Source: JAJDAH01 sp964487605 (GTDB lineage: Bacteria; Myxococcota_A; Polyangia; Polyangiales; Polyangiaceae). Taken from it: a DNA stretch of 64,000 nt. The stretch spans positions 111,481 through 175,480 of the forward strand of contig CAZARU010000001.1 of NCBI GenBank assembly GCA_964487605.1. The letters run 5' to 3'. The position numbers and the translations under genes were made by a program. The notes under the pieces were generated by a model that saw nothing but the letters and a program-made list of their open reading frames with translations, did not search any database and had not been told where the DNA came from. Of the stretch, positions 15,898 through 24,447 are shown one piece after another (the first letter of the stretch is position 1; every line of letters starts with the position of its first letter).

Positions 15898-16533
15898 GTG
15901 ACGAAGCCACCGACGGACGTCGACCCGCCCAAGGGGGAGGGGGCCGAGGTTCTCGACGAGCTCGACGATGACGCCATCGTCGCCGCTCAGTCGGCGGCGC
16001 ACGTCCCCAAGCCGCGACAAGCCGTCCGGATGGACGACGAGTCGTTCGTCATCGCCGACGAAGCTCCTGCGAGGGCCGACCCCGAGCGTCCCGGAAGGCA
16101 GACCATCCCCAGGGGACTGCCGGCGTACCGTCGCAACGACGCGACCATCGTTCTGAAGCGACCGCCGGGCCTCGGCCCCAAGACGTCGGGGGTGTGGTGG
16201 ATCTGGGTCGGCGCCGGAGTCCTGGCGTTCGGCTTCGGTGGCGCTCTCGCGATCATCACGCGCGACGACGGCAGCGCGGGGAAGGGCGAGGCTGTCTCCG
16301 TCCCGACGTCGGAGCCCGCGACGCCCGCACCGACGTCCCAGGTCGTCGTGCCGCCGCCGGCAGCGCCAGAGCCGGAGCGAGACGCGGCGAGCGCGGTGAG
16401 TCCGGCGGAGCTTCCCGTGGAGCGCGCGGCGCCACGTGTGACGCCTCGTTCGGCCCCGCGGTCCGCGCCGGCCTCCGCGCCGCCCGCGGCGCCGCCCGCG
16501 AAGCCGACGTCGGACATCCCTTCGAAGATCTGA
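15898..16533 (+). CDS. Single-pass membrane protein of unknown function
   Basis: A 211-aa protein from GTG 15898. An acidic cytoplasmic N-terminus (DELDDDAIVAAQ, DDESFVIADE) of about 95 residues leads to one membrane helix (WWIWVGAGVLAFGFGGALAI, about 98-120). An Ala/Pro/Ser-rich extracytoplasmic tail without recognizable domains follows. I do not recognise a family. It is divergent from the TPR/PEGA gene and 22 bases ahead of the next membrane protein, with which it may share an operon. Confidence 0.65.
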   Translation: MTKPPTDVDPPKGEGAEVLDELDDDAIVAAQSAAHVPKPRQAVRMDDESFVIADEAPARADPERPGRQTIPRGLPAYRRNDATIVLKRPPGLGPKTSGVWWIWVGAGVLAFGFGGALAIITRDDGSAGKGEAVSVPTSEPATPAPTSQVVVPPPAAPEPERDAASAVSPAELPVERAAPRVTPRSAPRSAPASAPPAAPPAKPTSDIPSKI

Positions 16534-16555
16534 ACCACCAACGAGAGGTGACGCG

Positions 16556-17110
16556 ATGACTCCTGCAGTAAGCACCCAGGGGATGCCACCCGGCCCGCCG
16601 GGTTACGGCGGACCACCAGGATACGGTGGCCCGCCAGGTCCGCCCGGATACGGCGGTCCGCCAGGCCCCCCGGGATACGGCGGTCCGCCAGGTGGTTTCG
16701 GGCCGGGACCCGGAGTCCCTGCGGGCGCACCCGCCTTCGGAGCGGGCGCGCCGCCGAAGAAGAGCAGGATGGGTCTCTTCATCGGGCTCGGCTGCGGGGC
16801 GCTGTTCCTGCTCGGGGGTGTCGTGAGCGCAGGCGCCTACTTCTACCTGCAGAGTCGGCAGGAGGAACGGTCGGAGGCCATCGGCAAGGCCGTGGAGGCC
16901 AGCGGAAAGGGGCAGAGCACGAGCGGTTCCGCGTCCGGCGGAGCCTGCAAGCGCGCGAAGCGGTGCTGCGAGGCGTTCGCCGCGAAGGCGGGCAGCGTGG
17001 CCAGCCACTGCGCCGCTTACGACAACCCGCTGATCTCGGACGACGCTTGCACCCAGGCGCTCGACGGGTTCAAGAAGGGCGCGTCGGCCATCGGCGTGAC
17101 CTGCGACTGA
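16556..17110 (+). CDS. Membrane protein with Pro-Gly-Tyr-Gly repeat N-terminus
   Basis: A 184-aa protein. Residues ~10-45 are tandem GPPGYGG units, a low-complexity intrinsically disordered segment. One membrane helix follows (MGLFIGLGCGALFLLGGVVSAGAYFYL, about 73-98). The C-terminal extracytoplasmic domain of about 60 residues has paired cysteines (CKRAKRCC, HC, AC, TC) and probably disulfides. GAGAGGTGAC just upstream is a fair ribosome site. Similar P/G/Y-rich one-helix proteins are common in Myxococcota; no function is known to me. It is convergent with the sulfatase-fold gene, 15 bases apart. Confidence 0.65.
   Translation: MTPAVSTQGMPPGPPGYGGPPGYGGPPGPPGYGGPPGPPGYGGPPGGFGPGPGVPAGAPAFGAGAPPKKSRMGLFIGLGCGALFLLGGVVSAGAYFYLQSRQEERSEAIGKAVEASGKGQSTSGSASGGACKRAKRCCEAFAAKAGSVASHCAAYDNPLISDDACTQALDGFKKGASAIGVTCD
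16586..16692 (+). repeat. Short tandem DNA repeat encoding GPPGYGG
   Basis: About four to five imperfect copies of a GGC-GGT-CCG-CCA-GG type 12-27-base unit encode Gly-Pro-Pro-Gly-Tyr-Gly repeats. Such tracts are prone to copy-number change by slippage. Confidence 0.7.
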
Positions 17111-17125
17111 CGCGTCCGCCACGAC

Positions 17126-18493
17126 TCACCAGCGCCGACCCGGCGGCGCGCCGCGGAGCGGAACTTCCTTGCCGCGGTACTCCAGCGCCTCGATCGTGTC
17201 CGAGGCTGCCTCGAGTCGCCGCTTCATGCGGGAGACGCGCTCCCGGTCCTTGGAGAGATCACGCCGCTCCCGAGGGTCGGCGACGACGTCGTACAGGAGG
17301 TGAGCCTTTCCGTCGCCCACTTCGATGATCTTCTCGCGTCCGTCGATCAGCGCGCGGCGACGGTCCTGTAGATCGTCCCGGGGGAGGTCCAGGACGACGG
17401 GGCGCGCCGCGGGGGCCGCTCCGAACAGCTCCGAGACGAGGCTCACACCGCGCAGGGGTGGGTCCACGGGTGCACCCATGAGATCCAGCACGGTCGGCGC
17501 GAGATCGATGTGCCCGCGCGGCTCGTCCACGACGCGGGGAGGAGCCCCCGGCGCCGCGATGACCCAGGGGACGCGCACGAGCTCCTCCCACAGCTCGTAG
17601 CCGTGCTTGAGGTGCCCGTGCTCGCCGAAGGACTCGCCGTGGTCGGCCGTCACGATGACGGTCGTTCGTGGCCCCCACGGCTGCTCGAGGCTCCAGTCCA
17701 CGAGCTTGCCGGCCCACTCGTCCGTGTAGTGGACCTCCTGCAGGTAGTAGTCCCGCGGCTGGGTGCCGAAGTGCGGACGGCCCTCGTGCGGCAGGTACGG
17801 GCTGTGCGGGTCCATGAAGTGGACGTACGCGAAGAACGGTTTCTCCCCGGCCGCCGCTTTGGAGAGCATCTGCTTCGCCAGGTCGTGCAGCCGCTCCCCG
17901 GTGACGTTGTCCTTGGTCGTGTTGTTCAGGAACGTGCCGGGCAGCACCCGGGAGTCGGAGAATCCCTGATCGATGCCCGTCCCTGGGAAGAAGTACGCGT
18001 GCGCGAAGGCCCCCAGGGTGGCGTGACCCTCGGTGCGGAGGTGCTCCGTGAAGAAATGATTTTCCGGGTACCACCTCGTGAAGAAGTAACCGTTGCGAAT
18101 CATCTCGCTCGGGTAGCGCCCGGCCAGGAGCCCCGCCACGGACCGGGCCGTGGCGCTGGAGATCGAGTAGGCCCGCGAGTAGGTCACGGCGCGCTTCGAG
18201 AACACGCTCAACCAGGGAGTCACCTCCGGACCGCGCTCGCGCACGACGTCGGCGCGGAGGCTGTCGATGACGACGAGCAAGACGTTCGTGGGCGTTCGTG
18301 GCCCCGCCTGCTGTCGCGGTTCCGGCGTAGAAGACACGGCGGCGGCGGACGACGCGCTCGCCGGCGAGGGGGGCACGCCCGCGTCACGAGCGCCCGTCGC
18401 CGAGGGCGGCGCACTGCCCTGGCCGGCCGGGCTGGCGTCCCGACAGGCTCCGAGCGCGAGCGCGGCGCAGAGCGCCGTCGTCCGCTTCACCAT
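17126..18493 (-). CDS. Sulfatase-fold lipoprotein A with Thr in place of formylglycine Cys
   Basis: A 455-aa exported lipoprotein (ALGAC, Cys17) with an Ala/Ser/Pro linker to about residue 65 and an alkaline-phosphatase-superfamily domain of the sulfatase type. Metal-site motifs are present: NVLLVVIDSLRAD (Asp77) and TADHGESFGEHGH. Where sulfatases have CxPSR followed by LLTG, this protein has TARSV followed by AGLLAG (Thr115). The Cys needed for formylglycine, the Pro and the Arg are all missing. Thr is the nucleophile in phosphoethanolamine and glycerol-phosphate transferases of the same fold, so a phospho-transferase or phosphodiesterase activity at the cell surface is more likely than sulfate ester hydrolysis (inference). 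It overlaps the paralog upstream by 7 bases. Confidence 0.85.
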   Translation of the reverse strand: MVKRTTALCAALALGACRDASPAGQGSAPPSATGARDAGVPPSPASASSAAAVSSTPEPRQQAGPRTPTNVLLVVIDSLRADVVRERGPEVTPWLSVFSKRAVTYSRAYSISSATARSVAGLLAGRYPSEMIRNGYFFTRWYPENHFFTEHLRTEGHATLGAFAHAYFFPGTGIDQGFSDSRVLPGTFLNNTTKDNVTGERLHDLAKQMLSKAAAGEKPFFAYVHFMDPHSPYLPHEGRPHFGTQPRDYYLQEVHYTDEWAGKLVDWSLEQPWGPRTTVIVTADHGESFGEHGHLKHGYELWEELVRVPWVIAAPGAPPRVVDEPRGHIDLAPTVLDLMGAPVDPPLRGVSLVSELFGAAPAARPVVLDLPRDDLQDRRRALIDGREKIIEVGDGKAHLLYDVVADPRERRDLSKDRERVSRMKRRLEAASDTIEALEYRGKEVPLRGAPPGRRW

Positions 18494-19863
18494 CGCTGGC
18501 CGGCGGGGGCGCCCTTCAGCGGCGCGCCGCCGAGCACCGGGGTGTTCGGGATCTTCGCCGACTCTTCCAGGTAGATGGCCTTCATGCGTTCCAGCAGGTC
18601 CGGTGACTCCTTCGAGAGGTCCTTCGTCTCGAGGGGATCTGCGCCGAGATCGAACAGCTTGTAGGAGCGGTCGTTGCCGAAGGCGATGAGCTTGTGCCCC
18701 TCGGCGATGACGGCGCGCCGCCGGTCCATCAGGTCCGACCTCGCGAGCTCCACCACGACGGGACGCGCCGCAGGCTTCTCGATCTCGCCCCGGATCTCCG
18801 GCAAGAGACTCTGGCCGCGGAAGGGGGGCTCCGCGACTAGCCCCATCAGCGCGGCGATGGTGGGTGCGAGGTCGATGTGCCCGCGCGGTACGGTGATGCG
18901 TCGCGGGCGAATGCCCGGAACGGCGAAGAGGAGCGGGACGCGCACCAGAGGCTCCCAGACCTCGTAGGCGTGGCGGAAGTGTCCGTTCTCGCCGAATCCT
19001 TCGCCGTGGTCCGCCGTCACGACGATGGCGGTCTCCTTCGCCCAGGGCTGCTTCGCCACGAAGTCGAGGAGCTTCTGCACCCATGCGTCGGTGTAGTGCA
19101 CCTCGTTGTCGTACAGGTCGCGAGGCTTGGTGCCGAAGTTCGGGTGGTCCTTGTGGCGCTCGTACGTGTGGTGGGGATCCATGTAGTGGAAGTACGCGAA
19201 GAACCTCTTGCCCTCTCCGAGCTCGACGTTCTTCGGGTCCGAGAGCATCTCGATGGCGAGCTTCGTGAGCTTCTCGCTCGTGACCGACGTGACGGCCTTC
19301 AGATCGACGCCGCCCGGGACCAGACGGTAATCGTCGAATCCTTGCGCGTTGCCCAGCGCCGGAAGGAAGTATCCGTGGGCGTGCCCGGCAAGCGTGCGGT
19401 GCCCCGCCTTCTGGGCTCGCTCGCTGACGAACACGTTGTCGTCGTGATAGCGCGTGAAGAAATAGCCGTCGCGCTTCATCTCGCTCGGATAGGCGCCCAC
19501 CAGCGCGGGCACGACGGACATCGCGGTGTAGCTGGAGACGGAATAGGCGCGTGTGTAGCTCACGCTCTGCTTCTCGAGCGCCGTCAGGTTCGGAGCGATG
19601 TCGCGCTCGTAGCCGTTCCACGGCATGTCCGCGCGCAGGCTGTCGATCATCAGCAGCAGCACGTTGAACGTCTTCGCCGGTGCCACGACTTCTGCCGAGG
19701 GCGTGGTCGGCGTGGAGCTCGGCGCGGGCGTTGCGGAGGGCGGCGCCTCCGCCCGCGTTTCACTCGCAGCAGCGGGGTGGCGGGACGCGCCGTCACACCC
19801 TGGCGCGAGGAGCGCGGCGATGGCTGCGATGGCACGGGAGGTAGACAGGGGGCGGAGACACAT
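18487..19863 (-). CDS. Sulfatase-fold lipoprotein B with Thr in place of formylglycine Cys
   Basis: A 458-aa paralog of the gene just downstream, with the same layout: signal to about Cys23 (a less canonical lipobox), Ala/Pro/Thr linker, then a sulfatase-type domain with NVLLLMIDSLRAD (Asp74) and VTADHGEGFGENGH. The active-site segment AYSVSSYTAMSV aligns with the sulfatase Cys loop so that Thr113 takes the Cys position and Pro and Arg are again absent. Both end in GxPxGxRW. The pair looks like a tandem duplication that has diverged. An upstream bipartite motif (19907-19876) suggests its own promoter. Substrate unknown; surface glycan or lipid modification is inference. Confidence 0.85.
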   Translation of the reverse strand: MCLRPLSTSRAIAAIAALLAPGCDGASRHPAAASETRAEAPPSATPAPSSTPTTPSAEVVAPAKTFNVLLLMIDSLRADMPWNGYERDIAPNLTALEKQSVSYTRAYSVSSYTAMSVVPALVGAYPSEMKRDGYFFTRYHDDNVFVSERAQKAGHRTLAGHAHGYFLPALGNAQGFDDYRLVPGGVDLKAVTSVTSEKLTKLAIEMLSDPKNVELGEGKRFFAYFHYMDPHHTYERHKDHPNFGTKPRDLYDNEVHYTDAWVQKLLDFVAKQPWAKETAIVVTADHGEGFGENGHFRHAYEVWEPLVRVPLLFAVPGIRPRRITVPRGHIDLAPTIAALMGLVAEPPFRGQSLLPEIRGEIEKPAARPVVVELARSDLMDRRRAVIAEGHKLIAFGNDRSYKLFDLGADPLETKDLSKESPDLLERMKAIYLEESAKIPNTPVLGGAPLKGAPAGQRW

Positions 19864-19875
19864 CGTCGTGCGCTT

Positions 19876-19907
19876 GGCTCTAGTACCGAGTACTCGAAGT
19901 TCCTACC
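19876..19907 (-). promoter_or_regulatory. Bipartite motif GGTAGG-N14-GGTACTAGA upstream of sulfatase-fold gene B
   Basis: Minus-strand copy of the motif seen at 967-998: 22 of 32 positions agree, including both blocks in full. It ends 12 bases before the ATG (GGTACTAGA ends 15 before). It also contains the palindrome CGAGTACTCG. Confidence 0.4.
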
Positions 19908-19980
19908 CGGTCTTGGTGCGCGACGGGCCGGCGCGGCCCCCTCGCGCTTCTGCCGGGGCTGCGGACGGGCCCGGACTCCT

Positions 19981-20754
19981 TCATTGGCGCAAGGGTGGTG
20001 ACGCCGTGGGTCCGACGGCTGGAGGGGGCGAATTCGCCGGCACGGCGCCGCTGCCGCCGAGATCGCGCCAGACGGCGCTGGCCCACCGGTGACCGCCCGT
20101 CCACGTCGGATGTCGGCCGTCGTCCATGCGTGGAAGCCGGAGCGCGGTGGAGTCGAAGTAACGACAGTGACCCAGATTCGCCCGCAGCATGTCCACGAAC
20201 CCCAGATCCTTCTTCCAGGCTGGCGGCCCGATCCACAGGCAAGCCCGCCCCCGAACGTCCTCCACGAGCCGTCTCACGGCACCGCGCCGCCGAGCAGGCG
20301 TCGGCTCGAAGAGCTCGTTCGATCCGAGCGATACGATCACGAGATCGGGCTCATGCTCGTAGACGGCCTCTTGCAGCTTGCGGCTGTTGTCCCACGACAG
20401 TGTGCTCGAAGAATCTTCCGCGAGCACCACGTACGTGGCGCCGCTCCGCGCGAACACCGGCCGCAGGTAGTACCCCACGAGTGGGGCCATGGAGTCGCCG
20501 ACGTGCAGGACGCGGCGTGCGCTGGCGGCGGTCGCGCCGGCGTCGCTGGCCAGCATGAGCGGGCCGGTGGGGGCCTCCGGAGTCACCGCCGATGGTTCCG
20601 GGCGCTCGCTCGGAAGCTGGCTGGCTGGCGGCGGTGGTGCCGAACGCGCTGTCGCGGGTGAGGCGGCTTCCGCGGGCGTAGCCCGAGCGTCAGCGCCACG
20701 ATCGGAACGCTCGCAGGCGACCACGAGGAGGAGCGCGGCCAGAGCCGGTCGCAT
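19981..20754 (-). CDS. SGNH/GDSL-hydrolase lipoprotein
   Basis: A 257-aa exported lipoprotein (LLLVVAC, Cys14) with an Ala/Pro-rich linker to about residue 65 and an SGNH-fold esterase domain. Block I is HVGDSMAPL (catalytic Ser88), block III is SLGSNELFEP (Gly and Asn of the oxyanion hole) and block V is DGRHPTWTGGH (Asp/His). The family includes lipases, acetyl-esterases and peptidoglycan or polysaccharide deacetylases. Its place just upstream of two sulfatase-fold lipoproteins, all on the minus strand, suggests a set acting on the same extracytoplasmic substrate; the 117-base gap argues they may not be one transcript. Confidence 0.8.
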   Translation of the reverse strand: MRPALAALLLVVACERSDRGADARATPAEAASPATARSAPPPPASQLPSERPEPSAVTPEAPTGPLMLASDAGATAASARRVLHVGDSMAPLVGYYLRPVFARSGATYVVLAEDSSSTLSWDNSRKLQEAVYEHEPDLVIVSLGSNELFEPTPARRRGAVRRLVEDVRGRACLWIGPPAWKKDLGFVDMLRANLGHCRYFDSTALRLPRMDDGRHPTWTGGHRWASAVWRDLGGSGAVPANSPPPAVGPTASPPLRQ

Positions 20755-20871
20755 CCCCGCATTTCAGCTTGCCCGCGTGATCGAGGCCAACTCCGTGCGG
20801 CGAGTGCGGTACGGAAGGGGCGGCCACGCCGTCTCTGCGCGCCGACCATGGAGCCCGGCGTCGCTCTCCGA

Positions 20872-20877
20872 TAGGCT
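20872..20877 (+). promoter_or_regulatory. -10-like TAGGCT before selA
   Basis: GATAGGCTCG precedes the GTG at 20889 with an 11-base gap; the hexamer equals that before the TPR/PEGA gene at 15829-15834. Confidence 0.3.
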
Positions 20878-20888
20878 CGTTCTCGTTC

Positions 20889-22262
20889 GTGACCCTGCGT
20901 GCCCTGCCCAAAGTAGACCGTGTCGTGGACGCACCCGGGCTCGCCGCGGTTCGCGCCCAGCTCGGTGATCGCACGCTGACGGCCCTGGCACGCGAGGCCG
21001 TCGGCCGCTGGCGCGCCAAGGTCAAGGACGGGGCGGTTCCACCGTCGTTCGACGAGGTGGTCGCCGACGTTGGGCGCGGCGCGGCGGAGCGCCTGCGTGT
21101 GCGCGCCCGACGAGTGATCAACGCGACCGGCGTGGTGCTCCACACGAACCTCGGCCGTGCTCCGCTTCCTGCCGCGGCGCTGGAGCGCCTGGTGAACGTC
21201 GCCGCGGGGTACCAGAACCTCGAGATGGACCTCGAGATCGGCGAGCGCTCGCGGCGCGGCGCGGCGGTCGAGGCCGCGCTGGCCGAGCTCGTGGGCGCGG
21301 AGTCCGCGCTCGTGGTCAACAACAACGCGGCCGCCGTGATGCTCGTCCTCTCGCACCTCGCCGCGGGACGCGAGGTGATCGTCTCGCGGGGCGAGCTCGT
21401 GGAGATCGGCGGGGGCTTCCGCGTTCCCGACGTGCTGGCGCGTTCCGGCGCGCGCCTCGTCGAAGTGGGGACGACCAACCGCACGCGCGTGGCCGACTAC
21501 GCCGCAGCCATCGGGCCCAATACCGCGTGTCTGCTCTCCGTGCACACCAGCAACTTCGAGATCTCGGGCTTCACCGAGCGCCCAGCGCTCGGCCAGCTCG
21601 CCGAACTCGGCCGCACTCATTCGTTGCCGCTCGTGGTGGATCTCGGAGGCGGACTCACGCGGCGCGCGGCGGAGCGGCTGGGGGCCGCCGCCGACACGTC
21701 CGGCGAACCGACCATCGAGGCGTGTCTGGCCGCGGGCGCCTCGCTGGTCTGCTTCAGCCTGGACAAGCTCTTCGGCGGGCCCCAGGGCGGCGCCATCGTC
21801 GGCGGCGCAGCTCGTGTCGGCGCACTCCGGAAAGATCCCATGGCGCGCGCGCTTCGGCTCGACAAGCTCGGCTTCACCGTGCTCGAGGTCGTGGTGGACG
21901 CGCACGCGCGTGGAGCCCTGGACGAGTTGCCCGTTCACGCGATGCTGGGCGCCCCGGTGCAGGCTCTGGAAGGCCGCATAGGGCGCTGGGTGGACGCGCT
22001 CGCAGCGCATCGCGACAAGTTCGAAGTCGTCGAGTCGACCTGCGCGGTGGGTGGCGGCACGCTCGCCAAGCTGGCCTCCCGCGCTCTCGCGATTCGCGTG
22101 GCGTCCCCCGACGGGCTTGCCCGCGCGCTGCGGGACGGCGAGCCGCCCCTCGTCGCACGCATTCTCGACGGGCGCGTGCTCGTCGACGCGCGCACGGTGT
22201 TTCCCCACGAAGACACCCTGCTCGTCGATGCACTGGGCGCCGCCCTCGAGGCTCGCTCCTGA
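20889..22262 (+). CDS. selA: L-seryl-tRNA(Sec) selenium transferase
   Basis: A 457-aa PLP enzyme that converts Ser-tRNA(Sec) to Sec-tRNA(Sec) with selenophosphate. The protein starts LRALPKVDRVVDAPGL, the usual SelA opening, and carries RRVINATGVVLHTNLGRAPL, VVNNNAAAVML, the TTNRT segment and the PLP Lys in SLDKLFGGPQGG. Length is normal (E. coli 463). It reads from GTG 20889. Its partners selB and selC lie 5.5 kb away on the other strand, while selD is not in the window. The gene is convergent with the E1 dehydrogenase gene, 19 bases apart. Identification is secure. Confidence 0.97.
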   Translation: MTLRALPKVDRVVDAPGLAAVRAQLGDRTLTALAREAVGRWRAKVKDGAVPPSFDEVVADVGRGAAERLRVRARRVINATGVVLHTNLGRAPLPAAALERLVNVAAGYQNLEMDLEIGERSRRGAAVEAALAELVGAESALVVNNNAAAVMLVLSHLAAGREVIVSRGELVEIGGGFRVPDVLARSGARLVEVGTTNRTRVADYAAAIGPNTACLLSVHTSNFEISGFTERPALGQLAELGRTHSLPLVVDLGGGLTRRAAERLGAAADTSGEPTIEACLAAGASLVCFSLDKLFGGPQGGAIVGGAARVGALRKDPMARALRLDKLGFTVLEVVVDAHARGALDELPVHAMLGAPVQALEGRIGRWVDALAAHRDKFEVVESTCAVGGGTLAKLASRALAIRVASPDGLARALRDGEPPLVARILDGRVLVDARTVFPHEDTLLVDALGAALEARS

Positions 22263-22281
22263 CGCAGGCTCGGGCGTCGGC

Positions 22282-24447
22282 TCACGTCGTCGCGCGCAGC
22301 GCTGCGTCCAGGATCTCCGCCTCGCTGACGAGCACCAGGTTCGCCGCTTCTCCCAGGGGCACGAAGCTGTCGGCACTGGTGACCCGGGCCACCTTGGCCT
22401 GGACGGACGCCTCCGCGAGTCGGGCCAGGATCTCCTCCGACGGGCTCCCGCTGCGGCGGCACTCGTCCACGACCAGCAGCCGTCCGGTGGCGTTCGCGTG
22501 GTGAATCAGATCCCCCATCGGCAAAGGAACGAGCCATCTAAGGTCGAGCACCCTGGCGCGGATGCCGTGGCGCTCCTCGAGGGTGCGCGCGACCCGCAGG
22601 CTCATGAAGAGTCCGTTGCCGTAGCTCGCGAGCGTCAGGTCGGCTCCACTTCCGTAGACCCTCGCGCGTCCGAACGGAGCGGCGCCGCTCGGGGCGGGTG
22701 CGAGCCATCCCCCGTCCCCAGGGTCGTGAAGGTCGCGCGTGTGGTAGAGCGCGATGGGTTCGAGGAGCACGACCACGCGTCGCGAGCGACCGGCGAGCGC
22801 GAACGCCGTGCGCAGCATCTCGATGGCGTCGTCCCCTCGGGCGGGCACCCCGACGACGACGCCGGGGACGTCGCGCAGGACGGCGACGGAGGTGTCGTTG
22901 TGGAAGTGGCCGCCGAAGCCCGTCTGGTAGGCGAAGCTCGCGATGCGAACGACCATCGGGTTGTCGTACGCACCGTCGGAGAAGAACCGCATCGTGGAGG
23001 CTTCACCGCGGAGCTGATCTTCCGCGTTGTGAAGATAGGCCAGGTATTGAATCTCCGGGACCGGGAGGAAGCCGACCAGGGACGTCCCGAGGGCCAGGCC
23101 GAGGATCGTCTGTTCATCGAGGAGCGTGTTGAAGACGCGCGCGGGTCCAGCCTGCTTCAGGAGGCCCTTGGTCAGTCCGTACACGCCGCCCTTCTTCGCG
23201 ACATCTTCGCCGAAGACGAGGACTTCGGGCATCGACGCGAGCGCGTCTGCCAGCGCCTGGGTGATGCCCTGGGCGAGAGTGAGCGCGCCGCCTTCGGCGG
23301 GTGGCGCGGCCACCGTCGTGGGCGCGGGGGCCTGCGCCGGCGGATCGAGTGCAAGCGCCGAAGCTACCGCGCTTCGGCTCTCCAGCCGTGGCCGTGCCTG
23401 GGCGCGCTCGGCCTCTCGTGACACGCGGTCCCGGGCCGCCGCGCCGAGCGCGAGCGCCTCGTCGCTGGAGATGGCGCCGGCCGCGAGCAGCTCGGTGGTG
23501 GCGAGAAGCACCGGGTCTCGGTTCACCAGATCCTCGACCTCCGCCGGCGTGCGGTAGGTGGTGTCGACGTCGCTCCCGGCGTGGCCGAGCAACCGCACGC
23601 ACGTGAGGTGGAGGACGGCGGGCCGCCGCGTGGTGCGCACGTGCTGGATCGCGTCGCGAGCGGAGCGCCACGCGTCGAGGATGCCGAGGCCGCTGGCCGA
23701 GAAGTACCGAAGGTGGGGCATCGCGCGGAGCCGCGTTTCGACCCAGCCCGTCGGCGAGCGGACGCTGATGCCGAGCCCGTTGTCCTCGCAGACGAAGAGC
23801 ACCGGGAGCGCGAGGTTCTGGTGGGTGACCCACCCTGCCGCGTTGAGTGCGCCGAGCGCCGTCGAATGATTGATGCTCGCATCGCCGAAGGACGCGACGG
23901 CGACCGAAGCGGCGTCGAGCGGTAAGGTGTCGTTTCGCAGCCCCAGTCGCTCGCGCCGGTCGATCCCGAAGCCGATGCCGACCGCTCGGGGCAGGTGCGA
24001 CGCGATGGTGCTGGTCTTCGGGATGATCCCGAGCGCCCTGCTGCCGAACACCTTGTGTCGCCCTCCCGACGTCGATTCCTCGCTCGACGCGACCAGCGAC
24101 AGCGCGATTTCCCGCACCGGGTCGTAGGAGGACGCGTGCCGAGCGCGCTCCAGCACGAGCGCGGCGCTCCGATAGTGCAAGAGCGCCGGGTCTCGTGGCG
24201 TGGTCAGCGCGCCGAGCACCACGTTCGCCTCGTGCCCCGAGCTGCAGATGGTGTAGTGACCGGCTCCCCTGGCCCGGAGCTCGTGGGCCGCGACGTCGAG
24301 CTGGCGCGCGAGGAGCATCGACTCGAGCAGGCCCCGTGCCGTCGCCGCGTCGAGGCCCTCCGGCAGCGGCGCGGCGGGTCCGGGCGCCGCGTCACGCACC
24401 GCGCGCTCCCAGTGGTCCACCAGGTGCCGGATGCGTTCGAGCGACAT
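22282..24447 (-). CDS. Fused alpha-beta E1 component of a 2-oxoacid dehydrogenase
   Basis: A 721-aa thiamine-diphosphate enzyme in which the E1 alpha (about 1-365) and beta (about 395-721) chains are joined by an Ala/Pro-rich linker. In the alpha part ASFGDASINHSTALGALNAA is the ThDP/Mg motif, and HYTICSSGHEA and HLPRAVGIGFG surround the site. In the beta part VFGEDVAKKGGVYGLTKGLL and DEQTILGLALG are typical. The enzyme decarboxylates a 2-oxoacid and passes the acyl group to lipoamide; branched-chain oxoacid specificity is the likeliest but not shown. E2 and E3 genes are absent here. ATG 24447 forms a one-base TGATG overlap with the upstream short transporter gene. Confidence 0.85.
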   Translation of the reverse strand: MSLERIRHLVDHWERAVRDAAPGPAAPLPEGLDAATARGLLESMLLARQLDVAAHELRARGAGHYTICSSGHEANVVLGALTTPRDPALLHYRSAALVLERARHASSYDPVREIALSLVASSEESTSGGRHKVFGSRALGIIPKTSTIASHLPRAVGIGFGIDRRERLGLRNDTLPLDAASVAVASFGDASINHSTALGALNAAGWVTHQNLALPVLFVCEDNGLGISVRSPTGWVETRLRAMPHLRYFSASGLGILDAWRSARDAIQHVRTTRRPAVLHLTCVRLLGHAGSDVDTTYRTPAEVEDLVNRDPVLLATTELLAAGAISSDEALALGAAARDRVSREAERAQARPRLESRSAVASALALDPPAQAPAPTTVAAPPAEGGALTLAQGITQALADALASMPEVLVFGEDVAKKGGVYGLTKGLLKQAGPARVFNTLLDEQTILGLALGTSLVGFLPVPEIQYLAYLHNAEDQLRGEASTMRFFSDGAYDNPMVVRIASFAYQTGFGGHFHNDTSVAVLRDVPGVVVGVPARGDDAIEMLRTAFALAGRSRRVVVLLEPIALYHTRDLHDPGDGGWLAPAPSGAAPFGRARVYGSGADLTLASYGNGLFMSLRVARTLEERHGIRARVLDLRWLVPLPMGDLIHHANATGRLLVVDECRRSGSPSEEILARLAEASVQAKVARVTSADSFVPLGEAANLVLVSEAEILDAALRATT

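Noticed and set aside
18494..19621. In-frame extension that would make an 831-aa protein from sulfatase-fold gene A
   Set aside because: The extra part lies in another frame of gene B and is Arg/Pro-rich noise; a signal peptide starts at ATG 18493.
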